DNA from: an uncultured Lachnospiraceae bacterium
Lineage (GTDB): Bacteria; Bacillota; Clostridia; Lachnospirales; Lachnospiraceae
DNA length: 64,000 nt
NCBI GenBank assembly: GCA_910586015.1
Contig: CAJUGJ010000001.1
Location: forward strand, 155,750 to 219,749
Direction of reading: 5' to 3'
The notes beneath the pieces are model-generated. The model ran no database searches, had not been told where the DNA came from, and saw only the letters and a list, made by a program, of their open reading frames with translations. Positions 26,565 through 34,563 of the stretch are shown piece after piece. Within the stretch, counting starts at the first letter, position 1. Each line of letters starts with the position of its first letter. Both the position numbers and the translations under genes were made by a program.

Positions 26565-27751
26565 AAAGTATGTCGCTCAAAAAATCTTTTTGCCTTATTG
26601 TTTTTATCTCTGTCATAATTGTCATTGTTCTCTCTACAGTGACAGTAAAAATCTGTTCTCAGAAACATGATGAAATTACATTATCACACGCTTTTATAGC
26701 AAATGGTGCATTTTTTTATCCCGAAAACGGGCAGTATATCATGGAAACACCAACAAATGATACGTCTGATGATTATATGAAATATACCAATACCGAATTG
26801 CTTATATGCAGGACTATGGAGCTTTTGATTGTGTTGCTGCCAGTTTTATTTTCTGTCGTAGGTATTGGCTGTGCTGCGACTTGTTTTTATCATATCAAGT
26901 TAAAAGAACCTTTGAAAGCGTTGCAGCAGGGAATTGACCATATTTCAAACAATGATTTGAATTTTACAATAGATTACCAAAAACATGATGAATTAGGTAA
27001 ACTATGCGACGCATTTGAGTTTATGCGTAGGGAATTGGTTAGGAATAACCGCTATATGTGGAATTTAGTAGACGAAAGAAGAAAAATCAACGCGAGCATA
27101 TCTCATGATCTGCGAACACCGATCACAGTAATTAAAGGATATAGTGAGTATTTGGATAAGAATACAGGTAAAGGGACTCTCACAGAGGACGGAACACGGG
27201 AAATTGCGGTATATATTCATCAAGCAGCAAGCAGATTAGAGGAATACGCAGATTCCGTCCATGAAATTCAAGCCTTGGAAGATATGCGTTTAGAATATCA
27301 AGAAGTATCATTGAGCGATTTTGAGGAAGAAATTGTTTCCCAGCTTTCTATCATTGACAAACAAAATACTAAAAAAATATGTGTATCATCAGAGCTTCCA
27401 CAGCAAACTGTCGTTCTTTCTACGGCAGCGGTATTCCGTATCACAGAAAATATTATTTCTAATGCCCTGCGATACTGTAAAGAAAAAATTGAAGTAGACA
27501 TTTCCTTTTTGCAGCCGTTTCTTATAGTTGTGATAACCGACGACGGCAGTGGCTTTTCGCAGAAAGACCTTGCAGAAGCAACAAACTATTTTTACAAAGG
27601 GAAATCTTCAAATGCTCATTTTGGTATTGGCTTATCAATATGTAAAATACTTTCAGAAAAACATGGCGGTTTTATCCAGCTTGATAATGCGCCGGGAAAA
27701 GGTGCAAGGGTGATAGTAAAAATAAAAACAGAAAATTTATCTGCATTGTGA
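26552..27751 (+). CDS. HAMP-type sensor histidine kinase
   Basis: A 399-residue kinase with membrane segments at about 12-33 and 88-112 flanking a small extracytoplasmic loop of about 55 residues. These are followed by a HAMP linker, a HisKA domain with H185 in SHDLRTPITVIKGY, and a HATPase domain with NALRYC, DDGSGF and GIGLSICK. The compact sensor loop fits detection at or in the membrane, as in cell-envelope-stress kinases that control peptide-antibiotic exporters. An alternative start is the Met seven codons in (26570). Confidence 0.92.
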   Translation: MGKLKSMSLKKSFCLIVFISVIIVIVLSTVTVKICSQKHDEITLSHAFIANGAFFYPENGQYIMETPTNDTSDDYMKYTNTELLICRTMELLIVLLPVLFSVVGIGCAATCFYHIKLKEPLKALQQGIDHISNNDLNFTIDYQKHDELGKLCDAFEFMRRELVRNNRYMWNLVDERRKINASISHDLRTPITVIKGYSEYLDKNTGKGTLTEDGTREIAVYIHQAASRLEEYADSVHEIQALEDMRLEYQEVSLSDFEEEIVSQLSIIDKQNTKKICVSSELPQQTVVLSTAAVFRITENIISNALRYCKEKIEVDISFLQPFLIVVITDDGSGFSQKDLAEATNYFYKGKSSNAHFGIGLSICKILSEKHGGFIQLDNAPGKGARVIVKIKTENLSAL

Positions 27752-27790
27752 CGGAATGTAGACAAATCCCTGTTAAACTCTTCTTATCAC

Positions 27791-27817
27791 AAACGTTAGG
27801 AAACGTTGAAAGGAGAG
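27791..27817 (+). promoter_or_regulatory. Direct repeat and ribosome site before the ABC genes
   Basis: AAACGTT occurs at 27791 and again at 27801, one helical turn apart, in the 73-nt gap between kinase and ATPase genes. AAAGGAGAG follows at about 27810-27817. The repeat is a candidate binding site for the neighbouring response regulator, which often binds direct repeats of this spacing. This is inference from position. Confidence 0.4.
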
Positions 27818-27824
27818 TTTTTTT

Positions 27825-28706
27825 ATGCAAATTGAAATAACAGCATTGAAAAAATGTTATGGAGGAAATGCAGTTCTAAAAGATATTTCCCTCACAATCG
27901 AAAACGGTATGTATGGGCTACTTGGACGGAACGGAGCCGGAAAAACAACTTTAATGCGTATCTTATCTACCTTATTGAAACCCTCTGACGGAAAAATCAC
28001 TTTTGATAGTATTTCTTTAGAGGAAACAAAGCGGATACGCCCTTTAATCAGCTATCTTCCACAGGATTTTTCGTTATACCCGGATATGTCGATCTTGGAA
28101 ATCATGCGCTATTTAGCAGCTATGTCAAAAATTCCTGTTGAAATACAAAGAGAGCGCATACCAAATCTTTTACAACAGGTGAATTTATGGGAACACCGAA
28201 AAATAAAAGTTCGGAAACTGTCTGGCGGAATGAAAAGGCGGCTTGGAATTGCACAAGCATTGCTGAACAATCCAAATGTTTTGATTGTTGACGAACCCAC
28301 TGCCCATCTTGACCCGGAAGAAAGGCTGCGTTTCTATAATCTGTTAGACGAATTTTCAAGTGACCGCATTGTAATTGTATCCTCTCATATTGTGGCTGAT
28401 ATTGAATCGGTATGTGAAAATGTAGCTGTACTGGATTCGGGACAACTTCTGTATGCCGGAGCAATAGATAAGCTGGCTGAAATAGCAAGGGGAAAGGTGT
28501 ATGAGTTAATTATTCCAAAAAGCAAATTGGCAACAGCAAAGCAAGACTATTACATTCTATCCAGTCAAGGACATTTATCAGACACCAAAATCCGTGTACT
28601 GGCTGACAGTGTTCCCACTGTTGGCTGTCCGACCTCATGTGTACCGACTGTTGAGGACGGTTATATGGAACTGTTGCGCCTGTTGGAAAAGGGGGTAAAA
28701 ATATGA
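27825..28706 (+). CDS. ABC transporter ATP-binding protein
   Basis: A 293-residue CcmA/NatA/BcrA-like ATPase. Walker A GRNGAGKTT lies at about 36-44, Q-loop YLPQDF at about 83, signature LSGGMKRRLG at about 133, and Walker B LIVDEPTAHLDP at about 154. The C-terminal 70 residues form an accessory domain typical of export ATPases. The stop overlaps the first permease start. With the two permeases it probably forms an exporter, plausibly for a peptide antibiotic or lipid-linked substrate, controlled by the upstream kinase pair. Confidence 0.92.
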   Translation: MQIEITALKKCYGGNAVLKDISLTIENGMYGLLGRNGAGKTTLMRILSTLLKPSDGKITFDSISLEETKRIRPLISYLPQDFSLYPDMSILEIMRYLAAMSKIPVEIQRERIPNLLQQVNLWEHRKIKVRKLSGGMKRRLGIAQALLNNPNVLIVDEPTAHLDPEERLRFYNLLDEFSSDRIVIVSSHIVADIESVCENVAVLDSGQLLYAGAIDKLAEIARGKVYELIIPKSKLATAKQDYYILSSQGHLSDTKIRVLADSVPTVGCPTSCVPTVEDGYMELLRLLEKGVKI

Positions 28707-30112
28707 AGCGTTTATTTCTCATGGAGTGCAGAAAAATTACACGAAGCGTTCTGTATTGGTTGTATATTGCAGCCTTAGTTGTAACCGTCATACAAAACTA
28801 TGAAGCGACTGTTGAAAGCGAGCTTCGCCAAACGGACAATCCGGCTTCCGTGTTTTATATAGCGGAAAATGGTGCGTATGCAGATAATACTGATAAATTG
28901 AGCGAAGATACCGAGCATACTATGATGATTGAAGCGACAAAACGCCTAATAGACAATTACAGAAGTAACAGCTACGAATACTATCCATTTGGATATGTGA
29001 AAAGAAAAACGCTGTCCGAAAAAGAACAGGCAACAATCCTTTTATATCTGAAAGAGCTGACAGGTCTTGATGAACCCTTTATTATTGGCACAGATGAAAA
29101 CCGGGATTCAGAAGATATTCAAATTTCCGGCGGTGGTGCTTATGTCTTAAATCCGGGACAGGGAGGTACATTCGAGAACGGGCAGTTTATTATAGAGCCG
29201 GAGGATTGGGAATATGTAGAGAATAATTCCGGGTTGTCACAATCTAATGAGAATCCGGGAAGCGGATTTGAAATACAGGTTACATTTGACCGTTTCAAAG
29301 AGATTATGGATTGTGTGAATAATCTAATCGGACGTAATTCTTACTTTAGCTGGACTATGCTTTCCATGTACTATTATCCAAATGATATGCAGGACAATCC
29401 GATCACAGAGCAGCAACACCGAGAGTTCTATGAAAAAGATCATGTGACAGGTGCATTTGCCCGCTATTTTTGTGACAGCATTTTCCTCATTGTATTATGC
29501 TTGCCCGCATTTGTCATAATTGATCTGTTGTTAAAGGATAAACGGTGCAAGATGAATACATTGATTTATCCCCGGACGGAAAGCTCTGCAAAAATAATTA
29601 TCACACGCTTTGTAGCCGTAGGCTGTATGACAATGCTCCCTATCCTTATCCTGCCAGTGAAATCTCTACTGACATTAGTGCTTTATTGCCATAATATCGG
29701 TATTCCTGTAAACATATTTGCCTTTGCCGCTTATATCTTTGCGTGGATTTTTCCGACGGTTTTGTTTGTTGTGTCTGTTGCTTTGTTTGTAACGATACTG
29801 ACTGAAAATTATTCTGCTGTCCTGCTTGCTGGGTTGATTTGGCTGTTTTGCCGACCATCTGTTGACAAATTAGCAGGGGGAAATTACGGGCTTTTTGATC
29901 TCATTATCCGTCATAATACTTTGAAAGGATATGGACGCATGATAGAAAATATTCATACGCTGATTTTGAATAGGGTACTTGTGTCTGTTATTGCAATTTT
30001 GTTTGTGGGCTTTGCCATAATTATCTATGACGCAAAGAGGAAAGGGGGGATTGCGATTGAAAGCCGAAAATCTTTTAACAATCATAACCGCAAACATTCA
30101 CATGAATTATAA
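28703..30112 (+). CDS. ABC transporter permease, large subunit
   Basis: A 469-residue membrane protein. One N-terminal helix (about 14-30) is followed by an extracytoplasmic domain of about 220 residues and then about six helices between 255 and 455. This ABC-2-like architecture, a big external domain between helix 1 and the rest, resembles permeases paired with NatA/BcrA-type ATPases. It overlaps the ATPase gene by 4 nt and contains the start of the second permease inside its 3' end. The specific substrate cannot be read from sequence. Confidence 0.8.
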   Translation: MKRLFLMECRKITRSVLYWLYIAALVVTVIQNYEATVESELRQTDNPASVFYIAENGAYADNTDKLSEDTEHTMMIEATKRLIDNYRSNSYEYYPFGYVKRKTLSEKEQATILLYLKELTGLDEPFIIGTDENRDSEDIQISGGGAYVLNPGQGGTFENGQFIIEPEDWEYVENNSGLSQSNENPGSGFEIQVTFDRFKEIMDCVNNLIGRNSYFSWTMLSMYYYPNDMQDNPITEQQHREFYEKDHVTGAFARYFCDSIFLIVLCLPAFVIIDLLLKDKRCKMNTLIYPRTESSAKIIITRFVAVGCMTMLPILILPVKSLLTLVLYCHNIGIPVNIFAFAAYIFAWIFPTVLFVVSVALFVTILTENYSAVLLAGLIWLFCRPSVDKLAGGNYGLFDLIIRHNTLKGYGRMIENIHTLILNRVLVSVIAILFVGFAIIIYDAKRKGGIAIESRKSFNNHNRKHSHEL

Positions 30113-30665
30113 ATACACATTTTTTCCAGCTATTGTTTTATTGTTTGTTATTCCATTTATTTATGGAACTATGAATTTAGACTATTTACAGTCTGCTGAC
30201 TGTTTGGAACGAATGGTTGCAGTGATTGGAATACCAATGTTTACTCCCCTTATCCGACAGGAACATTCGCACAGCTTATATGAAACGATTGCCTTTCGAC
30301 AAGTCTCTCTGCGGTTTATCGTCTTATTGCGGACAGTGTTTTCTATAACCGGCTCAATACTGTTAATTTTGGTATTTGAAATTTATATGAGATTTTGCGG
30401 CTGTTCATTTCCACTCTTTCTATATACCTTTCGGACTTTAGTTGCAAGTATGGCATTGGGTTTTATAGGACTGCTCCTATCTTCCATAGTACAAAATACA
30501 ATCGGTGGTTATTTATGTACATTTTGTTTTTATCTTATTGTACAAACTGGAAATTTAGGAGAATTATTCAAGCCTGTAACAAATGGAGTCCAGTTTATGC
30601 TGATACTTTTTCTTGGAGGTATGAGCTTGGCAATCATCTATTTTGGGAAACCAACTTATTGTTGA
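30057..30665 (+). CDS. ABC transporter permease, small subunit
   Basis: A 202-residue hydrophobic protein with about six membrane helices and very short loops. The start is uncertain. TTG at 30057 lies seven bases after GGGGGG (30044-30049) and overlaps the previous permease by 56 nt; an ATG at 30102 lacks a ribosome site. It is the last gene of the module. A possible external signal or substrate partner protein was not found, so two dissimilar permeases probably form a heterodimer with the ATPase. Confidence 0.7.
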   Translation: MKAENLLTIITANIHMNYKYTFFPAIVLLFVIPFIYGTMNLDYLQSADCLERMVAVIGIPMFTPLIRQEHSHSLYETIAFRQVSLRFIVLLRTVFSITGSILLILVFEIYMRFCGCSFPLFLYTFRTLVASMALGFIGLLLSSIVQNTIGGYLCTFCFYLIVQTGNLGELFKPVTNGVQFMLILFLGGMSLAIIYFGKPTYC

Positions 30666-30765
30666 TTTTATTAAGAGGAAAAACTTAAAAGATTATGATG
30701 GTATATAAGAACTTCTAAAGAGATAATCTAAATTCACAAATAATTTTATAAAATAAAAATATAAA

Positions 30766-30809
30766 AACAGATCTCCAAAAATTTTTTTTATTATTTTTGG
30801 AGATCTGTT
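30766..30809. terminator. Bidirectional terminator
   Basis: AACAGATCTCCAAAAA (30766-30781) pairs with TTTTTGGAGATCTGTT (30794-30809), a 16-bp perfect stem with A/T runs. It lies between the ABC module and the converging NlpC/P60 gene and can end both. Confidence 0.88.
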
Positions 30810-30821
30810 ATGAGATCTTAA

Positions 30822-31931
30822 TTACCCTAAGAAATTCTTAATTTTAATTATTTTACGATAGTTTACATTCGAAATTTTACAGCCATAGGTATAGCCACTT
30901 TCATGAACAATCATTCCATTTCCAATATAAAGTCCTACGTGATCTACCTTTCCATTTGAGTTTCCATAGAATACAAGATCTCCCGGTTGTGCTTTCTCTA
31001 AAGTTACCTCTTTTCCATAACTTTGTCCTGCCATTCCATAAGTTGTTCGTTCCAGTTTAGAAATATCTACGCCACATTTTTTATAAACTTCTCGTACAAA
31101 TCCAGAACAATCTGCTCCTTTTACTAAACTTTCACCACCCCAGACATAGCGAAGACCTAAATGGGATTGGGCTTCTAGGGCAATTTCATTTCGAAGAGCA
31201 CTCGAAGTATAAGCACCGGGTTTTGTTGCTAAATCCCAAGTATAGGCTATATCTACAAATTCTCTGGAAACATAACCTTCTGAGTTATCAATCATTACTT
31301 TAACCCAAAGTTTTGCTTTGGGATCTTCTTTGGTATATAGCTCTTTACTACATTCATCTAATACAATTAATTCTTCTCCTCTTGTTACTTCCGTAATAAT
31401 AGTATCATCGGATAAACTGGAAGGTTTACTTCGAACATTAACAGTTCCTGCAATTACCTTTGCAGTTAACTTGGCAGTCTGTTTCGCTTTTTGTACCCCT
31501 TCATTTCCCAAATAAAGATATTGTGTACTAATATAACCTGTAACATCACCAGAAGATATCTTTGCCCACCCATCGTTTATTTCTGATACAATACAAGCAG
31601 CATCTTTCATAAGTAATCCAACAATAGTATAGTTTGTCCCTGCTCCTTGTCTAATACGAACATAGTCATTGACATTCGCAATTGCAATTCCTTTTGGAAT
31701 AATTAATTGTGATGCAAACAGCATTGGTTCATTTAATAATATTTCACTGTTCTTCTTTTGTTCTTCTTTTGTATGGTCATAATATTGCTCTAAATAGTAA
31801 GAAAATCCACCGAGTGCTGTTTCTTCGGAAATCATCTCTGCCCATCCTAATACTTTTGGTTTCCATAAAAATATTTCAGTCACAACAAAAAAGGCGACAA
31901 AAAATAGTATCTTCGTTCTTTTTTTATTCAT
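30822..31931 (-). CDS. NlpC/P60 cell-wall endopeptidase with two SH3b domains
   Basis: A 369-residue secreted protein. A signal/anchor segment (about 7-23) is followed by two bacterial SH3 domains (about 83-145 and 158-228) and a C40 papain-like domain. The catalytic Cys is in GADCSGFV (about 275) and His in DHVGLYIG (about 330). Enzymes of this type cut the gamma-D-Glu-diamino-acid bond of stem peptides. Two direct TTACGAA copies (32012 and 32032) precede it and may be regulatory. It is monocistronic. Confidence 0.93.
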   Translation of the reverse strand: MNKKRTKILFFVAFFVVTEIFLWKPKVLGWAEMISEETALGGFSYYLEQYYDHTKEEQKKNSEILLNEPMLFASQLIIPKGIAIANVNDYVRIRQGAGTNYTIVGLLMKDAACIVSEINDGWAKISSGDVTGYISTQYLYLGNEGVQKAKQTAKLTAKVIAGTVNVRSKPSSLSDDTIITEVTRGEELIVLDECSKELYTKEDPKAKLWVKVMIDNSEGYVSREFVDIAYTWDLATKPGAYTSSALRNEIALEAQSHLGLRYVWGGESLVKGADCSGFVREVYKKCGVDISKLERTTYGMAGQSYGKEVTLEKAQPGDLVFYGNSNGKVDHVGLYIGNGMIVHESGYTYGCKISNVNYRKIIKIKNFLG

Positions 31932-32105
31932 ATAATACCTCCAAATATCCTAGTTCTTTATTCTGCCATTTTATAAATTTCATTGTAAAATTTGGTGACA
32001 GTACTATTTTGTTACGAAAATATTAATATTATTACGAAGAGATTGTACCAATTATTTTCAAATTTGTCAATATAATTCCATTTAAATACGATTAGAGCAA
32101 AAAAA

Positions 32106-32149
32106 GAGATCAGAAAAAGGAATCTAATTTCGATCCTATTTCTGACCTC
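32106..32149 (-). terminator. Terminator of spoIVA
   Basis: GAGATCAGAAA (32106-32116) faces TTTCTGACCTC (32139-32149). On the minus-strand RNA the single mismatch becomes a G-U pair, and seven U residues follow, so it works in the spoIVA direction. Confidence 0.75.
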
Positions 32150-32169
32150 GATATACTATTATAACACAA

Positions 32170-33660
32170 TTAAATAATAATACAGATTAAACCGCCATTA
32201 CTATCATTGATGATCTTTTGCATGGTATCTTGAAGTTTTCTCTGGCTTTCTTCGGTCATCCGATTAATTTTCGAGGTCATACCTTCCTCTACTAATTGTT
32301 TCATAGTTTTCCCAAAAATATTCGTCTCCCAAATTCCGCCTTCGGTTTGCTCTTTTTGTTCTTTCATATATCCAATTAAATCCATTGCTTGTTCTTCACT
32401 TCCAACAATTGGAGCAATTTCCGTCATAATATTTGCTTGAATCATATGAATAGAAGGAGCAGTTGCTTTAATTTTAACACCAAACTTATTGCCATGCCGT
32501 ATTAACTCTGGTTCATCGATACTAATTTCCTCTTCGGCTGGAGTGACTACTCCATATCCGCTCATTTTTACTTGTTCACATGCACTACTAACTTTTTCAA
32601 ATTCGTTTTTCTTTCCAGCTAACTCCTTTAATACAGAAAGAAATTGATATTCGCTATCTACTTTTAATCCAGTCATATTACTAATCATTTCATAGTAATA
32701 AACTTCATCAATATTCATCTGAATGGATACAGTCCCATCTTCCATACCAATACTACCAATTTGCATTCCATTAATATGAGGACTTTCCGTTGTACAATTA
32801 CGGTTCTTTGCATCTTTCATACGACGCATTTTAGAAAGAACTTCTTTTGCAGCAGCAATAATTTCTTTCTTTAAATAATGCTCTTTATCTAATAATTCTG
32901 TCCATTTTGGTGGATAAAACCCGATTTCGGTCACAGGAAAAACATCTACAATAATAGATAAAATCCGGTGAATATCTTCCTTGCGAAGCTGTTCACAATT
33001 TACTGGTAAAACTTCTGTGTCATAGATTTCACTTAACTCTTTTGCAAGATTTATAGCTGTTTCTCCATAAGGTTTTACAGAATTTAATAAAATGACAAAG
33101 GGCTTTCCAATCTTTTTTAACTCTTCTATTGTTTTTTGTTCTGCTAAAAGATAATTTTCTCTTGAAAGTTCTCCAATCGAACCATCTGTTGTCACTACAA
33201 TTCCAATAGAAGAATGTTCATTAATTACTTTTTTTGTTCCGATTTCTGCTGCCTGTGTGAAGGGAATTTCATATTCAAACCAAGGGGTCTTTACCATTCG
33301 TTCCTGTTCATTTTCAATATGTCCTAATGCACCTTCCACCATATATCCCACACAGTCGATCATACGCACCTTTAAAGTGATATCATCTGCAATCTGAATT
33401 TGTGCTGCTTCTTTTGGAATAAATTTCGGTTCCGTTGTCATAACCGTCTTTCCGGCAGCACTTTGCGGCAGCTCATCAATAGCACGCTCTCTGCTGTTGG
33501 CATCTTCAATATTGGGAATGACTAAAAGATCCATAAAACGTTTGATAAACGTCGATTTTCCTGTTCTGACCGGGCCTACTACTCCGATATAGATCTCTCC
33601 ACCAGTTCTAGCATTGATATCACGATAGATATCATATGTACCTGTATTATAATTGTCCAT
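32170..33660 (-). CDS. spoIVA: Stage IV sporulation protein A, spore-coat morphogenetic ATPase
   Basis: A 496-residue SpoIVA. The N-terminal P-loop GPVRTGKST lies at residues 29-37, the TRAFAC-like GTPase fold has VKMIDCVGY-type and LLNSVKP motifs, and the protein ends in the hydrophobic SpoIVA tail GGLICIII. It polymerises with ATP hydrolysis on the forespore surface as the coat base. The ATG at 33660 follows GAGGGGG and is chosen over a start five codons upstream. Its presence indicates an endospore-forming genome. Confidence 0.96.
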   Translation of the reverse strand: MDNYNTGTYDIYRDINARTGGEIYIGVVGPVRTGKSTFIKRFMDLLVIPNIEDANSRERAIDELPQSAAGKTVMTTEPKFIPKEAAQIQIADDITLKVRMIDCVGYMVEGALGHIENEQERMVKTPWFEYEIPFTQAAEIGTKKVINEHSSIGIVVTTDGSIGELSRENYLLAEQKTIEELKKIGKPFVILLNSVKPYGETAINLAKELSEIYDTEVLPVNCEQLRKEDIHRILSIIVDVFPVTEIGFYPPKWTELLDKEHYLKKEIIAAAKEVLSKMRRMKDAKNRNCTTESPHINGMQIGSIGMEDGTVSIQMNIDEVYYYEMISNMTGLKVDSEYQFLSVLKELAGKKNEFEKVSSACEQVKMSGYGVVTPAEEEISIDEPELIRHGNKFGVKIKATAPSIHMIQANIMTEIAPIVGSEEQAMDLIGYMKEQKEQTEGGIWETNIFGKTMKQLVEEGMTSKINRMTEESQRKLQDTMQKIINDSNGGLICIII

Positions 33661-33673
33661 AAAAAGCCCCCTC

Positions 33674-33700
33674 ACATATACTGGTATAGTAAGTATATGT
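33674..33700. promoter_or_regulatory. Inverted repeat in the spoIVA leader
   Basis: ACATATAC (33674-33681) and GTATATGT (33693-33700) form an 8-bp dyad with an 11-bp centre, in the 65-nt gap upstream of spoIVA. In Bacillus spoIVA is transcribed by sigma-E with SpoIIID input. Whether this dyad is a regulator site or part of a promoter cannot be decided from sequence. Confidence 0.4.
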
Positions 33701-33725
33701 AAAAGGGAAGGAATTTAGTACGAAT

Positions 33726-34364
33726 TTATTCAAGAATCCTTTTTATTGTATTGGCAAGGGTTTCACATTTGCAGTTTTCAAAGAAATATTCTTGGAATTT
33801 TTCTCCATTTAATGCTCCCTTTACAAGTTCTAAATCAAGTTTTTGTAAAATCTCTGTCATATCGACATAAGTTACCTTTTTCACTTCATCTAATATCTTT
33901 TTATTGCGTTGTTCTGGAATAACTCGTTCTTTTGGATAGCCCTGACCACTTTCCCCAGAAAATAATTGTTCAAACATATAAGTAAGATTTAATTCTGCTC
34001 CCCAGCCAAATCCTTTTGCAAATGGCAAAGCAACTGCATTTCCATCATTAATCTGTGCAAACATATACGCATCAGATGGATCAACAATATGTCCGCATAA
34101 AACATTTGGAAAAGAGTTTGCTGCTAACATTGCACCCTCTCCTGTTCCACATCCAGTTACTACAAAGTCGGCTGCACCAGAATTTAATAAAACGGCTGTT
34201 AAAATTCCAACTTGTACATATGTCAACTGCGCCTTATCTTCTGCTGTATACATTCCATAGTTATAAACAATATGTCCCTTTGGTTCTACTACCTTTTTCA
34301 GTGTTTCATAGATTAGACTATTTTTTGCAGCCTGACTGTTTTCATTAATTAATGCGATCTTCAT
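33726..34364 (-). CDS. RpiB/LacAB-family sugar-phosphate isomerase
   Basis: A 212-residue protein of the ribose-5-phosphate isomerase B/galactose-6-phosphate isomerase family. The VTGCGTGEGAMLAAN phosphate-loop region carries the catalytic Cys at about residue 72, and an early MKIALINENSQ opening replaces the usual GSDHAG. It is longer than RpiB (about 150), with a C-terminal helical extension of about 60 residues, a form seen in clostridial homologues. The sugar substrate is unknown. It lies upstream of spoIVA in the same direction. Confidence 0.82.
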   Translation of the reverse strand: MKIALINENSQAAKNSLIYETLKKVVEPKGHIVYNYGMYTAEDKAQLTYVQVGILTAVLLNSGAADFVVTGCGTGEGAMLAANSFPNVLCGHIVDPSDAYMFAQINDGNAVALPFAKGFGWGAELNLTYMFEQLFSGESGQGYPKERVIPEQRNKKILDEVKKVTYVDMTEILQKLDLELVKGALNGEKFQEYFFENCKCETLANTIKRILE

Positions 34365-34563
34365 CTCTTACCTCATTTCTGTGCTATAACCACAAATTTT
34401 TGATATCCTTGTATTTTTAGTATAATTAGATTAAAAATAAGTGTCAATGTCCTTTTTTGTCAAAAACAGATCGATTCTGCTTTTCTTTTTGATGACATAG
34501 TTCTATCACATTTCTTGCATATAATATAAATAAATTTAACACTAGAGAATGGAGGAATTTACC

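Noticed and set aside
28703..30665. Naming the acquired transporter a bacitracin or lantibiotic resistance system
   Set aside because: The arrangement fits, but no diagnostic motif in the permeases or kinase identifies a substrate.
30057..30688. A second overlapping plus-strand gene at 30395-30688
   Set aside because: It is an alternative frame of the small permease; its translation has no domain and no ribosome site.
34549..34563. An amidase start five codons upstream of 34564
   Set aside because: That codon overlaps the GGAGG ribosome site; ATG 34564 is correctly spaced and gives a standard signal peptide.
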